Positions 1 to 8,222 of a stretch of 31,368 nucleotides of DNA are shown here, in pieces; the first letter of the stretch is position 1; each line of letters begins with the position of its first letter. Origin of the DNA: Clostridium sp. AM33-3 (GTDB lineage: Bacteria > Bacillota > Clostridia > Lachnospirales > Lachnospiraceae); the NCBI RefSeq assembly GCF_003480315.1, contig NZ_QUIV01000030.1:1-31368 (forward strand), given 5' to 3'. The notes below the pieces were generated by a model. It saw only the letters and a program-made list of their open reading frames with translations. It was not told the origin of the DNA and made no database searches. The position numbers and the translations under genes are program-made.

Positions 1-17
1 AACGATATGTGAAAATC

Positions 18-44
18 CCGGAAAGCGGTCTCATTCACTTCCGG
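18..44 (-). terminator. Possible weak terminator after the first MATE gene
   Basis: On the minus strand a six-base arm CCGGAA (complement of 39-44) can pair with TTCCGG (complement of 18-23) just past the MATE stop codon, followed by GATTTTC. The loop is long and the T-run short, so this is only a plausible terminator. Confidence 0.25.
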
Positions 45-48
45 ACCT

Positions 49-1392
49 TTATTCGTTCCGTGCTATAATTGCTATTTTCTTCAGGCAGTACAGGCATGTC
101 GGCGCAATGTAGCAACAGGCGGCGATCCATGCTGTCTGGTCGGCAAAGCAGATCGCAGTGTAGCCGAAGGTTTCGACAAATCCCAGACTGACAATGGTCC
201 TGGCAATCATCTCCATAACGCCGGAGAAAAAGGCTCTGCCGGAGTGACCAAGCCCCTGGGTCACCATACGGGTTACATTTAAGATGCCCAGGCTCCAGTA
301 GAAATATCCCATGCAGCGCAGATATTTGGCGGAGGCATCCAGAACTCCGGAGGCATCTTTGCTTACGAAAATCATGGAAAGCGGACGTCCTGCAAAGATC
401 AGGATCAGGCCGGCAAAGAGCCCGTAGCCGACTCCCACGGCAATGCCCTGGCGCAGCCCCTTATGGATTCGGTCAATTTTTCCGGCTCCGTAGTTCTGGC
501 TGCAGAAAACGGAAACGGAAGTGGCAATGGCGTCAAATGGGCACATGGTAAACTGTTTTAATTTGGCCCCGGCTGTAAAAGCTGAGACATAATCACCGCC
601 GAGTCCGTTGTTTGCGGACTGCATGACCATGCTTCCGATGGCAGTGATGGAAAACTGAAGTCCGGTCGGAAGTCCCATCTGAAGCAATTCCGTAATGGAA
701 TCACCGCGTACAACGCGGTTTTCTTTGGACAGCCATAAAACCTCCATCCGCCGGATGATCACGATGAGACACAGGATTCCGCTGATTGCCTGAGCGGCAA
801 TGGTTGCAAATGCAGCACCCGCGCATCCCCAGTCTGCAACGAGAATGAAAAACAGATCCAGGAAAATATTCAGGACAGCGGAGAATGCCAGAAACAGGAA
901 AGGAGTCCGGCTGTCTCCGACTGCCCGCAGGATGCTGGAGAGGTAGTTGTACAGCAGGGTGAACGGAAGCCCCAGGAAAATGATCATCAGGTAGGAGTAG
1001 GCATTGGCATAGATATCACTTTGCACCGATAAAACCTGAAGGATCCACGGACAGAGGAGGGTGCAGAGTACGGTGATAATCACTGCGATGACTGCGGTAA
1101 GAACTGCACCGTTGAAGATGATATTTTTCATATGTTTCAGATCGCCGGCACCGAAATATTTGGCGACTGGAATGCCAAAGCCGGTACAGCTTCCCATACA
1201 GAAGCCGAGGACCAGAAACTGGACACTGGTGCTGGCACCGACGCTGGCAAGTGCCTGGGCTCCAAGGCTTTGACCAACAATGGCAGCATCAATGATGTTA
1301 TAGGTCTGTTGGAGCAGGTTTCCTATCAGAAGCGGAAAAGCGAACTGCAGCATGACCTTCAGGGGATTGCCCTGCGTCATGGAATTTGACAT
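49..1392 (-). CDS. MATE family multidrug/toxin efflux transporter
   Basis: This gene encodes a 447-residue, strongly hydrophobic protein of the size and layout of MATE (NorM/DinF-like) exporters, which expel cationic or hydrophobic compounds using Na+ or H+ gradients. The N-terminus (GNPLKVMLQFAFPLLIGNLLQQ, followed by YNIIDAAIVGQ and later ASVGAS) is typical of the Clostridial branch, and about twelve hydrophobic segments are visible in two halves. The ATG at 1392 is preceded by AGAAGG seven bases away, so the start is well supported. A TATAAT-like -10 lies at 1428-1433 on the minus strand without a convincing -35. A strong terminator separates it from argG upstream, so it is probably its own transcription unit. 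The substrate cannot be told from sequence. It is the first of three unlinked MATE genes in the window. Confidence 0.88.
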   Translation of the reverse strand: MSNSMTQGNPLKVMLQFAFPLLIGNLLQQTYNIIDAAIVGQSLGAQALASVGASTSVQFLVLGFCMGSCTGFGIPVAKYFGAGDLKHMKNIIFNGAVLTAVIAVIITVLCTLLCPWILQVLSVQSDIYANAYSYLMIIFLGLPFTLLYNYLSSILRAVGDSRTPFLFLAFSAVLNIFLDLFFILVADWGCAGAAFATIAAQAISGILCLIVIIRRMEVLWLSKENRVVRGDSITELLQMGLPTGLQFSITAIGSMVMQSANNGLGGDYVSAFTAGAKLKQFTMCPFDAIATSVSVFCSQNYGAGKIDRIHKGLRQGIAVGVGYGLFAGLILIFAGRPLSMIFVSKDASGVLDASAKYLRCMGYFYWSLGILNVTRMVTQGLGHSGRAFFSGVMEMIARTIVSLGFVETFGYTAICFADQTAWIAACCYIAPTCLYCLKKIAIIARNE

Positions 1393-1447
1393 AAATAAAC
1401 CTTCTTTCCAAATTAAAAATAAACAGGATTATATTAGCACTGCAACG

Positions 1448-1488
1448 AAAAAACCGCAATCAGCAAATCACACTGGTTGCGGTTTTTT
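1448..1488. terminator. Bidirectional rho-independent terminator between argG and MATE
   Basis: CCGCAATCAG (1454-1463) pairs with CTGGTTGCGG (1473-1482) with one T-G wobble around a nine-base loop. The stem is flanked by six A on the left (1448-1453) and six T on the right (1483-1488), so a good U-run follows in either direction. On the minus strand it ends argG transcription before the MATE gene. Confidence 0.88.
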
Positions 1489-1506
1489 ATCGGAGTGATC
1501 CGTTAT

Positions 1507-2736
1507 TTATTTGGTTTCATTTTTTTTCAGTTCAGCCATCTTCATTGCGCGAACCTTAAGCGGCAGACCGAACAGGGTGATGAAGCCGTCTGCATCATGG
1601 TGATCATAAAGGTCGCCGGTGGTGAAGGATGCCAGGGACTCGCTGTATAAGGAGTACGGAGAGGTGGTACCGGCCTTGATGATGTTGCCCTTGTACAGTT
1701 TGAATTTGACTTCACCGGTTACATACTCCTGGGTGGAGGTTACGAATGCACGGATTGCATCGCACAGCGGGGTGAACCATTTGCCCTCGTAAACAACCTG
1801 CGCCAGCTTGTCGCCCATTTCTTTCTTGACTTCCATGGTAGCACGGTCAAGAACCAGCTCCTCTAACTGCTTGTGAGCCTCCATCAGGATGGTTCCGCCA
1901 GGGGTCTCGTAAACGCCGCGGGACTTCATGCCGACCACACGGTTCTCTACGATATCCACGATACCGATGCCGTGCTTACCGCCAAGGGTGTTTAACTTGC
2001 GGATGATATCAGCAACTTTCATCTTCTCGCCGTTTACGCTGGTCGGAACACCCTTTTCGAAGGTCATGGTAACATATTCACCCTCATCCGGTGCCTTCTC
2101 CGGGCTTACACCGAGAACTAAAAGATGATCGTAGTTTGGTTCATTTGCCGGATCCTCTAACTCCAGGCCCTCATGGCTGATGTGCCATAAGTTGCGGTCG
2201 CGGCTGTAGCTGCTGTCTGCCGCAAACGGAAGATCAATGCCGTGCTGCTTGCAGTACTCAATCTCGTCTTCGCGGGACTGCATGGTCCATACATCCGTCA
2301 TACGCCACGGAGCGATGATCTTGATGTCCGGAGCCAGAGCCTTGATGCCCAGCTCAAAGCGGATCTGGTCGTTGCCCTTACCGGTAGCGCCGTGGCAGAT
2401 AGCAACTGCTCCTTCTTTTCTTGCAATTTCAACGAGGCGCTTTGCGATGGCCGGACGAGCCATGGAAGTACCTAACAGATACTTGTTTTCATAGGTAGCG
2501 TTTGCCTGTACGCACGGAACAATGTAATTCTCAGCGAAATCATCTACCAGATCTTCAATGTATAATTTGGATGCGCCGGAGAGTTTTGCTCTCTCCTGTA
2601 AGCCATCCAGCTCACTGCCCTGGCCACAGTCGATGCAGCAGCATACAACATCGTAATCGAAATGCTCCTTTAACCACGGAATGATCGCGGTGGTATCCAG
2701 ACCGCCGGAATATGCAAGAACTACTTTCTCTTTCAT
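1507..2736 (-). CDS. argG: Argininosuccinate synthase
   Basis: ArgG joins citrulline and aspartate with ATP to give argininosuccinate, the penultimate step of arginine synthesis, in the cytoplasm. The protein is 409 residues, the normal length. Residues 7-16 hold the ATP pyrophosphatase signature LAYSGGLDTT, and ICHGATGKGNDQIRFE follows further on, both diagnostic of the family. The frame stays open for another 65 codons upstream, but the ATG at 2736 has AAGGAGG eight bases before it and gives the family-standard N-terminus (MKEKVVLAYSGG), so the longer start is rejected. It is divergent from argC, with predicted overlapping control sites between them, and ends at a strong terminator. No argH follows it, unlike many argGH operons, so the lyase must be encoded elsewhere. 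Confidence 0.96.
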   Translation of the reverse strand: MKEKVVLAYSGGLDTTAIIPWLKEHFDYDVVCCCIDCGQGSELDGLQERAKLSGASKLYIEDLVDDFAENYIVPCVQANATYENKYLLGTSMARPAIAKRLVEIARKEGAVAICHGATGKGNDQIRFELGIKALAPDIKIIAPWRMTDVWTMQSREDEIEYCKQHGIDLPFAADSSYSRDRNLWHISHEGLELEDPANEPNYDHLLVLGVSPEKAPDEGEYVTMTFEKGVPTSVNGEKMKVADIIRKLNTLGGKHGIGIVDIVENRVVGMKSRGVYETPGGTILMEAHKQLEELVLDRATMEVKKEMGDKLAQVVYEGKWFTPLCDAIRAFVTSTQEYVTGEVKFKLYKGNIIKAGTTSPYSLYSESLASFTTGDLYDHHDADGFITLFGLPLKVRAMKMAELKKNETK

Positions 2737-2805
2737 CTCAAAATCCTCCTTGAGTATTCTATAAAAATGGTTTTTCAAATTCACGTTGTCATGTGAGACT
2801 TCATA

Positions 2806-2834
2806 AATATACAATAGTTTTTTAGAATATGCAA
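2806..2834 (-). promoter_or_regulatory. Predicted argG promoter
   Basis: Read on the minus strand, TTGCAT (2834-2829) is followed after exactly 17 bases by TATATT (2811-2806). This is a good sigma-A type spacing about 70 bases ahead of the argG start. The -35 lies inside the left palindrome of the argG/argC region. Confidence 0.65.
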
Positions 2835-2850
2835 GAGGAAATTGCATATT
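2826..2850. promoter_or_regulatory. Left palindromic operator candidate (argG side)
   Basis: AATATGCAA (2826-2834) and TTGCATATT (2842-2850) are perfect nine-base inverted arms around a seven-base spacer. The left arm contains the -35 of the predicted argG promoter. The half-site TTGCATA recurs in the second palindrome 22 bases further on. An arginine repressor (ArgR/AhrC) is the obvious ligand from context. The half-site TGCAT differs from the classical TGAAT arms, so the assignment is inference. Confidence 0.6.
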
Positions 2851-2863
2851 TTTCAAAAAAACA

Positions 2864-2878
2864 TTGCATAATATGCAA
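2864..2878. promoter_or_regulatory. Right palindromic operator candidate (argC side)
   Basis: TTGCATA (2864-2870), A, TATGCAA (2872-2878) is a perfect 15-base palindrome. Its left arm coincides with the -35 hexamer of the predicted argC promoter, mirroring the argG side. Binding here would block argC transcription directly. Confidence 0.62.
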
Positions 2879-2892
2879 ATGCGATGTATAAT
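2864..2892 (+). promoter_or_regulatory. Predicted argC operon promoter
   Basis: TTGCAT (2864-2869), a 17-base spacer, then TATAAT (2887-2892). The -10 is perfect and the -35 matches three of six. The leader to argC would be about 130 bases. A second TATAAT at 2983-2988 has a poor -35 and is a weaker alternative. Confidence 0.62.
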
Positions 2893-3031
2893 TATAAAAT
2901 CCCGCGAAGCTGTGGATAACATTTTGTACATGGATTCCTGAGGGTATTTGGAAAAAGTTTTTTCCTGTAATGGAAAAGTACTTATAATGAAAATTAATCG
3001 TTAATATTATGAAACACAGGGAGGTACAGCC

Positions 3032-4072
3032 ATGATTAAGGCCGGAATTATCGGTGCGACCGGTTACGCTGGAGCGGAACTGGCCCGTTTGTTACTTCAG
3101 AGAGATGATGTGGAAATCGTATGGTACGGTTCCAGAAGTTATGTAGGTGAGGATTTTGCTTCTATATATAGAAACACGGCACACGCAGTAAATGAGCCGT
3201 GCAAGGATGATGACATGGCAAAACTGGCAGAAATCGCGGACGTCATCTTTACCGCAACGCCGCAGGGCTTTTGTGCATCCCAGGTGACGGAGGATATCTT
3301 ATCTAAGACAAAGATCATCGACTTAAGCGCTGACTTCCGTATCAAAGATGTGGACGTTTATGAGAAATGGTACAAGATCAAACATGCAACCCCGCAGTTT
3401 ATCGGTGAAGCCGTTTACGGACTGCCGGAGATTAACCGCGAAAAGATCAAGGGCGCGAGACTCATCGCGAACCCGGGCTGTTATCCGACCTGCTCCTTCT
3501 TGAGTACCTATCCGCTGGTGAAGGAAGGCATCATCGATCCGGATACCATCATCATTGATGCCAAATCCGGCACCTCCGGTGCAGGTAGAAGCGCAAAGGT
3601 TTCCAGCCTGTTCTGCGAGGTTAATGAGAGCATGAAGGCTTACGGCGTTGCCGGACACCGCCATACACCGGAAATCGAGGAGCAGTTATCCTACGCGGCA
3701 GGAAAGCCGGTTACCATCAGCTTTACTCCGCATCTTGTCCCGATGAACCGCGGCATCCTGGTAACCGCGTACGCGTCCCTGGTAAAGGATGCGACCACGG
3801 AGGAAGTAAAGGCCATCTACGATAAATACTATCAGAATGAATATTTTGTCCGCGTTCTGGAGCCGGGACTTCCGCCGGAAACCCGCTGGGTAGAGGGCAG
3901 CAATTTCGCAGATGTATCCTTTAAGCTGGATCCGCGCACCAAACGCGTAGTCATGATGGGGGCGATCGATAATATGGTAAAAGGAGCAGCCGGACAGGCT
4001 ATGCAGAACATGAACCTGCTGTTCGGACTGCCTGAGAATACAGGACTGAAGCAGGTGCCGGTATTCCCGTAG
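3032..4072 (+). CDS. argC: N-acetyl-gamma-glutamyl-phosphate reductase
   Basis: ArgC reduces N-acetylglutamyl phosphate to the semialdehyde with NADPH, the third step of ornithine synthesis. The 346-residue protein matches the long bacterial (type 1) form. Visible are the nucleotide-binding start GIIGATGYAGAEL (residues 5-17), the catalytic cysteine in NPGCYPT (Cys150), and GHRHTPEI around residue 208, which holds the conserved histidine. The ATG has AGGGAGG seven bases upstream. It opens a five-gene run argC-GNAT-argJ-argB-argD with short gaps that ends at the terminator at 8112-8166. The promoter ahead of it overlaps a palindromic operator candidate. Confidence 0.96.
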   Translation: MIKAGIIGATGYAGAELARLLLQRDDVEIVWYGSRSYVGEDFASIYRNTAHAVNEPCKDDDMAKLAEIADVIFTATPQGFCASQVTEDILSKTKIIDLSADFRIKDVDVYEKWYKIKHATPQFIGEAVYGLPEINREKIKGARLIANPGCYPTCSFLSTYPLVKEGIIDPDTIIIDAKSGTSGAGRSAKVSSLFCEVNESMKAYGVAGHRHTPEIEEQLSYAAGKPVTISFTPHLVPMNRGILVTAYASLVKDATTEEVKAIYDKYYQNEYFVRVLEPGLPPETRWVEGSNFADVSFKLDPRTKRVVMMGAIDNMVKGAAGQAMQNMNLLFGLPENTGLKQVPVFP

Positions 4073-4094
4073 AGAGAAAGAAAGGAAGCAGCAC

Positions 4095-4559
4095 ATGGCA
4101 GGAACCATGAGTATTAATGTCCGTGAGATGACTCCGGATGATTATGATAAGGTATATGAGCTCTGGATGAGCATTCAGGGTTTTGGAATCCGTTCCATCG
4201 ATGATTCCAGGGAAGGCGTGCAGCGCTTCTTAAAGCGCAATCCCACCACCAGCGTGGTAGCGGAGCAGAATGGCCGCATTGTAGGAGCCATCCTGTGCGG
4301 ACATGACGGACGGACCGGATTTTTCTATCATGTGTGTGTGGCATCCGATTACCGTCAGCATGGCGTGGGACACCGCATGGTGCACTTTGCCATGAAGGCG
4401 CTCCAGGCTGAGGGCATCAACAAGGTGAGCCTCATTGCTTTTAAGTCCAATGAAGTCGGAAATGAGTTCTGGCATAATGTTGGATGGGTCGAACGAAGCG
4501 ATGTAAACTATTATGATTTTGTCCTGAATGAGGAAAATATTACCAATTTTATTAAATAA
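4095..4559 (+). CDS. GNAT acetyltransferase embedded in the arginine operon
   Basis: This is a 154-residue single-domain GNAT protein. The acetyl-CoA pyrophosphate loop is visible as RQHGVG (residues 87-92) after a beta strand FFYHVCVA, and a C-terminal NEFWHNVGW strand-helix is typical of the fold. It resembles the small YpeA-like GNATs. It sits 22 bases after argC and 13 bases before argJ, so it is very probably co-transcribed with both. By context it could be a short N-acetylglutamate synthase that primes the acetyl cycle, because ArgJ, if it only transacetylates, needs a starting pool. It could instead acetylate something else, and nothing in the sequence fixes the substrate. The start at 4095 has GGAAG six bases upstream; a second in-frame ATG lies four codons on. 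Confidence 0.85.
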   Translation: MAGTMSINVREMTPDDYDKVYELWMSIQGFGIRSIDDSREGVQRFLKRNPTTSVVAEQNGRIVGAILCGHDGRTGFFYHVCVASDYRQHGVGHRMVHFAMKALQAEGINKVSLIAFKSNEVGNEFWHNVGWVERSDVNYYDFVLNEENITNFIK

Positions 4560-4572
4560 AGAGGAAGACAGT

Positions 4573-5799
4573 ATGTATACAGTAATCGAAGGCGGCGTGA
4601 CCGCAGCAGCAGGATTTGAAACCGCATCTACGGCAGCAGGGATCAAATATAAAAACAGAAAAGACATGGCAATGATCTACAGTGAGAAGCCGTGTAGGGC
4701 AGCCGGTACCTTTACCACCAACATCGTAAAGGCAGCGCCGGTGAAATGGGACCAGAAGATTGTAAAAGAGTCTGAGTACGCACAGGCTGTTGTCATCAAC
4801 GCCGGCATTGCAAATGCATGTACCGGCGCTGAGGGTATGGGCTACTGCGCAGAGACTGCACAGGCGGCTTCCGCGGCACTGAATGTTCCGGAGAGCGCAG
4901 TCCTGGTGGCATCCACCGGTGTTATCGGCATGCAGCTTCCGATGGATAAATTAAAAGCAGGCATCGAAGCTATGGCTCCGGAGCTTTCCGGCACCATCGA
5001 GAGTGGCACGGAAGCAGCCAAGTCCATTATGACCACCGATACCAAAAAGAAAGAGGTGGCTGTTCAGTTTGAGATCGGCGGCAAGACCGTAACCGTAGGC
5101 GGCATGTGCAAGGGCTCTGGCATGATCCATCCGAATATGTGCACCATGCTTTCCTTTGTCACCACCGACATAGCTATCTCCAAGGAGCTTCTGCAGGAAG
5201 CCCTGAGCGCAGATGTAAAGGATACCTACAACATGATCTCCGTGGATGGGGATACCTCCACCAACGATACCTGCCTGCTTTTGGCAAACGGAATGGCCGG
5301 CAACGCAGAGATTACCGAGAAGAACGCAGATTACGAGGCGTTCTGCAAGGCATTAAACTATGTCAATGAGACCCTGGCGAAGAAGATGGCAGGAGACGGC
5401 GAGGGTTGCACTGCCCTGTTTGAGGTGAAGGTGATTGGCGCGGAGAGCAAGGAACAGGCTGTGACCCTTTCCAAATCCATCATTACCTCCAGCCTGACAA
5501 AGGCAGCAATCTTCGGACATGACGCCAACTGGGGCCGTATCCTCTGCGCTATGGGTTACTCCGGAGCACAGTTTGATCCGGAAAAGGTAGACCTGTTCTT
5601 TGAGAGTGCGGCAGGCAGCATGCAGATCATAAGGGACGGTGTGGCTCTTGATTACAGTGAGGAGCAGGCAACGAAGATCCTTTCCGAGCCGGAGGTGACT
5701 GCCATTGCTGATGTGAAGATGGGCGATGCAGCCGCAACCGCATGGGGCTGCGACTTAACATTTGACTATGTAAAAATTAACGCAGATTATCGTTCCTGA
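4573..5799 (+). CDS. argJ: Glutamate N-acetyltransferase / amino-acid acetyltransferase (ArgJ)
   Basis: ArgJ moves the acetyl group from N-acetylornithine to glutamate, releasing ornithine; many members also acetylate glutamate from acetyl-CoA. The precursor is 408 residues. The self-cleavage region KGSGMIHPNMCTMLSF is present, with Thr191 as the expected nucleophile, so cleavage between Cys190 and Thr191 would give roughly 190- and 218-residue subunits. The residue before the cut is Cys, where Ala is the familiar one. I chose ATG 4573 because GAGGAAG lies just upstream and the N-terminus MYTVIEGGVTAAAGF fits the family; an upstream in-frame ATG at 4528 lies inside the GNAT gene. It lies 13 bases after the GNAT gene. 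Whether it is mono- or bifunctional cannot be read from sequence. Confidence 0.95.
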   Translation: MYTVIEGGVTAAAGFETASTAAGIKYKNRKDMAMIYSEKPCRAAGTFTTNIVKAAPVKWDQKIVKESEYAQAVVINAGIANACTGAEGMGYCAETAQAASAALNVPESAVLVASTGVIGMQLPMDKLKAGIEAMAPELSGTIESGTEAAKSIMTTDTKKKEVAVQFEIGGKTVTVGGMCKGSGMIHPNMCTMLSFVTTDIAISKELLQEALSADVKDTYNMISVDGDTSTNDTCLLLANGMAGNAEITEKNADYEAFCKALNYVNETLAKKMAGDGEGCTALFEVKVIGAESKEQAVTLSKSIITSSLTKAAIFGHDANWGRILCAMGYSGAQFDPEKVDLFFESAAGSMQIIRDGVALDYSEEQATKILSEPEVTAIADVKMGDAAATAWGCDLTFDYVKINADYRS

Positions 5800-5889
5800 T
5801 CACTGCAGATTCTGGCAGCAGGAACGAAACATACAGAGCAAGGTACGGACTGCGTCTGATTTTGCACAGCCCGGGGAGAGGAGACGATT

Positions 5890-6795
5890 ATGAACAGTTC
5901 TGAGATTACAGAGTTACAGAAGGCGGAGGTCCTGATCGAGGCGCTTCCTTATATCCAGCGTTTTAACCGCAAGATCATTGTGGTCAAATACGGCGGCAGC
6001 GCCATGGTGGATGAACATTTAAAACACCAGGTTATCCAGGATGTGGTACTGCTTAAGCTGGTTGGTTTCAAACCGATCATCGTGCATGGCGGAGGCAAGG
6101 AGATCAGCCGCTGGGTCAATAAAGTAGGCATGGAGCCGCATTTTGTGAACGGCCTGCGCGTGACCGATGAGCCGACCATGGAGATTGCTGAGATGGTCCT
6201 GAACAAGGTCAATAAGAGCCTGGTACAGCTGGTCAATGAGCTGGGAGTAAAGGCTGTCGGCATCAGCGGCAAGGACGGCATGCTGCTGCGCTGTGAAAAA
6301 AAACTTTCCAAGGGTGAGGATATCGGCTTTGTAGGCGAGATTACCAAGGTGGATCCGCAGATCATTTATGATTTATTAGAGAAGGATTTTCTTCCGATTA
6401 TCTGTCCGATCGGCTCTGATGAGCATTATGCAAGCTACAACATCAATGCGGACGACGCAGCCTGTGCCATTGCCCGTGCTGTCAATGCAGAGAAGCTGGC
6501 ATTCCTCACAGATGTTGAGGGGGTTTACCGTGATTTTGAGGATAAGAGTTCCTTAATTTCCGAGATGACCGTAAAAGAGGCACAGAATTTTGTAAACAGC
6601 GGAAGCCTGGGCGGCGGCATGCTGCCGAAGCTGCAGAACTGCATCGACGCGATTGAAAATGGCGTATCCCGTGTCCATATTCTGGACGGACGCATTGCGC
6701 ATTGCCTGCTTCTGGAGATCTTTACCAACCGTGGTATCGGTACTGCCATCTATAAGGATGGAGACGCGCGGTATTTCCACGAGGATGCAAAATAG
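5890..6795 (+). CDS. argB: Acetylglutamate kinase, probably arginine-inhibited form
   Basis: ArgB phosphorylates N-acetylglutamate with ATP. The 301-residue protein shows the amino-acid-kinase motifs KYGGSAM (Lys33) and HGGGKEI (66-72), [11 protein letters not shown], and the aspartate-containing LTDVEGVY. An N-terminal helix of about 25 residues precedes the first strand, and HILDGR...[13 protein letters not shown] lies near the C-terminus. Both traits mark the hexameric, arginine-feedback-inhibited kinases known from Thermotoga and Pseudomonas. This fits an ArgJ-type cyclic pathway, where the kinase rather than the synthase is the usual control point. GGGGAGAGGAG precedes the ATG. The 90 bases between argJ and argB show no gene or clear structure. 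Confidence 0.95.
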   Translation: MNSSEITELQKAEVLIEALPYIQRFNRKIIVVKYGGSAMVDEHLKHQVIQDVVLLKLVGFKPIIVHGGGKEISRWVNKVGMEPHFVNGLRVTDEPTMEIAEMVLNKVNKSLVQLVNELGVKAVGISGKDGMLLRCEKKLSKGEDIGFVGEITKVDPQIIYDLLEKDFLPIICPIGSDEHYASYNINADDAACAIARAVNAEKLAFLTDVEGVYRDFEDKSSLISEMTVKEAQNFVNSGSLGGGMLPKLQNCIDAIENGVSRVHILDGRIAHCLLLEIFTNRGIGTAIYKDGDARYFHEDAK

Positions 6796-6797
6796 AA

Positions 6798-6821
6798 CCG
6801 GAGGCTGCGCAATGCAGCCGG
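6798..6821 (+). other. Intercistronic hairpin between argB and argD
   Basis: GGCTGC (6803-6808) pairs with GCAGCC (6814-6819) around GCAAT, and outer CCGG/GG bases can extend the stem with a bulged A. No U-run follows, so it is not a terminator. It would partly hide the GGAGG at 6800-6804 and may act in mRNA processing or stability. Confidence 0.4.
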
Positions 6822-6859
6822 AACAGGACAGCAATTTTGAATGGCGCATGAATGCCTGA
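6812..6859 (+). CDS. Possible 15-codon small ORF between argB and argD
   Basis: An ATG at 6812 is preceded by GGAGG (6800-6804) with an ideal seven-base spacing and reads MQPEQDSNFEWRMNA before TGA at 6857-6859, 15 bases before the argD start. The ribosome binding site overlaps a hairpin. It is unlike anything I recognise. It may be chance, or a coupling ORF that helps ribosomes reach argD. Nothing beyond the start signal and position supports it. Confidence 0.25.
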   Translation: MQPEQDSNFEWRMNA

Positions 6860-6874
6860 AAAGAGGAGAAACAA

Positions 6875-8074
6875 ATGGAAAAGCAGCAGTACATTGACCG
6901 TGCAGAGCACGCATTATATAAAGTTTACAATCGTTTTCCGGTGGTGTTTGACCACGGCGAGGGCGTAAAGCTGTATGATACAGACGGACAGGAATACCTG
7001 GATTTTGGTGCAGGTATTGCTGTTATGGGACTGGGCTACAGCTGTGATGAAGTGAAAAACGCAGTGAAGGAGCAGATGGAGAAGCTTCCGCACATCTCCA
7101 ACCTGTTTTACAATGAGCCGGCCATTGCAGCAGGTGAGAAGCTTTTGGCGGTATCCCGGATGGAAAAGGTGTTCTTTACCAACAGCGGTACCGAAGCCAT
7201 TGAGGGCGCGTTGAAGATCGCAAAGCGCTATGCCTACAATAAGGGCATGGCACCGGATTATGAGATCATTGCCATGAAGCATTCCTTTCACGGAAGAAGC
7301 CTGGGAGCCCTTTCCGTAACCGGAAATGACCACTATCAGGAGCCCTTTGCCCCGCTGATCCCGAATATCAGATTTGCGGAGTTTAACAATCTGGACAGTG
7401 TGAAAGCATTATTTTCCGATAAGACCTGCGCGGTCATCATGGAGACCATCCAGGGTGAGGGAGGTATTTATCCGGCAACCGAAGAGTTTATCAAAGGTGT
7501 ACGTGCTCTCTGTGATGAGCATGATGCGCTTCTGATGCTGGATGAGATCCAGTGCGGCATGGGAAGAAGCGGTGCGATGTTCGCATGGCAGGACTACGGA
7601 GTGAAGCCGGATGTCATGACGACTGCAAAGGCTCTTGGCAACGGAACTCCGATCGGAGCTTTTCTGGCATGCGGCAAAGCGGCAACCGCCATGGTGCCGG
7701 GGGACCATGGCACGACCTACGGCGGGAACCCGCTGGTATGTGCGGCAGCCAATGCGGTACTGGATGTGTTCAAAGAGAAGAACATTGTCGGTCATGTGCA
7801 GGAGATCGGAGCTTATCTCTGGGAAAAGCTGGAAGAAATCGTGGCAGAGTATGACTGTGTCATCGCACACCGGGGAAAAGGTCTGATCCAGGGACTGGAA
7901 TTTAATACCGTGGTCGGTCCGGTTGTCAGCAACGCACTGATGGAGCAGCATCTGGTACTCATCAGCGCCGGAGCAAACATCATCCGTTTCGTTCCTCCGC
8001 TTGTCATTGAGAAGGCAGATGTGGATGAGATGGTTGTGAGACTGAAGGCAGCGATCAAAGCGACAGTGAAATAG
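6875..8074 (+). CDS. argD: Acetylornithine aminotransferase
   Basis: ArgD transfers an amino group from glutamate to N-acetylglutamate semialdehyde, giving N-acetylornithine, which ArgJ then deacetylates. The 399-residue protein is a class III PLP enzyme. FFTNSGTEAIEGALKIAK (100-117) contacts the cofactor phosphate, MLDEIQCGMGRSG holds the PLP-ring aspartate (Asp223), and the Schiff-base lysine is Lys252 in TTAKALGNGTPIGA. GAGGAG lies six bases ahead of the ATG. It is the last gene of the operon and is followed by a clear terminator. The related succinylornithine and 4-aminobutyrate aminotransferases look similar, but context settles the choice. argF, which usually follows, is missing here. 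Confidence 0.95.
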   Translation: MEKQQYIDRAEHALYKVYNRFPVVFDHGEGVKLYDTDGQEYLDFGAGIAVMGLGYSCDEVKNAVKEQMEKLPHISNLFYNEPAIAAGEKLLAVSRMEKVFFTNSGTEAIEGALKIAKRYAYNKGMAPDYEIIAMKHSFHGRSLGALSVTGNDHYQEPFAPLIPNIRFAEFNNLDSVKALFSDKTCAVIMETIQGEGGIYPATEEFIKGVRALCDEHDALLMLDEIQCGMGRSGAMFAWQDYGVKPDVMTTAKALGNGTPIGAFLACGKAATAMVPGDHGTTYGGNPLVCAAANAVLDVFKEKNIVGHVQEIGAYLWEKLEEIVAEYDCVIAHRGKGLIQGLEFNTVVGPVVSNALMEQHLVLISAGANIIRFVPPLVIEKADVDEMVVRLKAAIKATVK

Positions 8075-8111
8075 AAAATCAGAAACGAGGGATCGGAGTT
8101 TACGATCAGGG

Positions 8112-8166
8112 AACCAGTATTTTCGGGATAATACATGTGTGATAGACCGGTAATACTGGTTTTTTT
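8112..8166 (+). terminator. Terminator of the argC-argD operon
   Basis: AACCAGTATT (8112-8121) pairs with AATACTGGTT (8152-8161), with an inner CGG/CCG pairing in the long loop, and a run of six T (8161-8166) follows. It lies just after argD and before the next promoter. Confidence 0.8.
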
Positions 8167-8222
8167 CTGTTCATAGGCCAGAAAAGGATATCAGAAATCT
8201 GGAGTGGCTTTACCAATGTAAA

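Noticed and set aside
2911..2919. TGTGGATAA, a perfect DnaA box in the argG/argC gap
   Set aside because: A single box without clustering, an AT-rich unwinding region or dnaA/dnaN nearby; likely chance.
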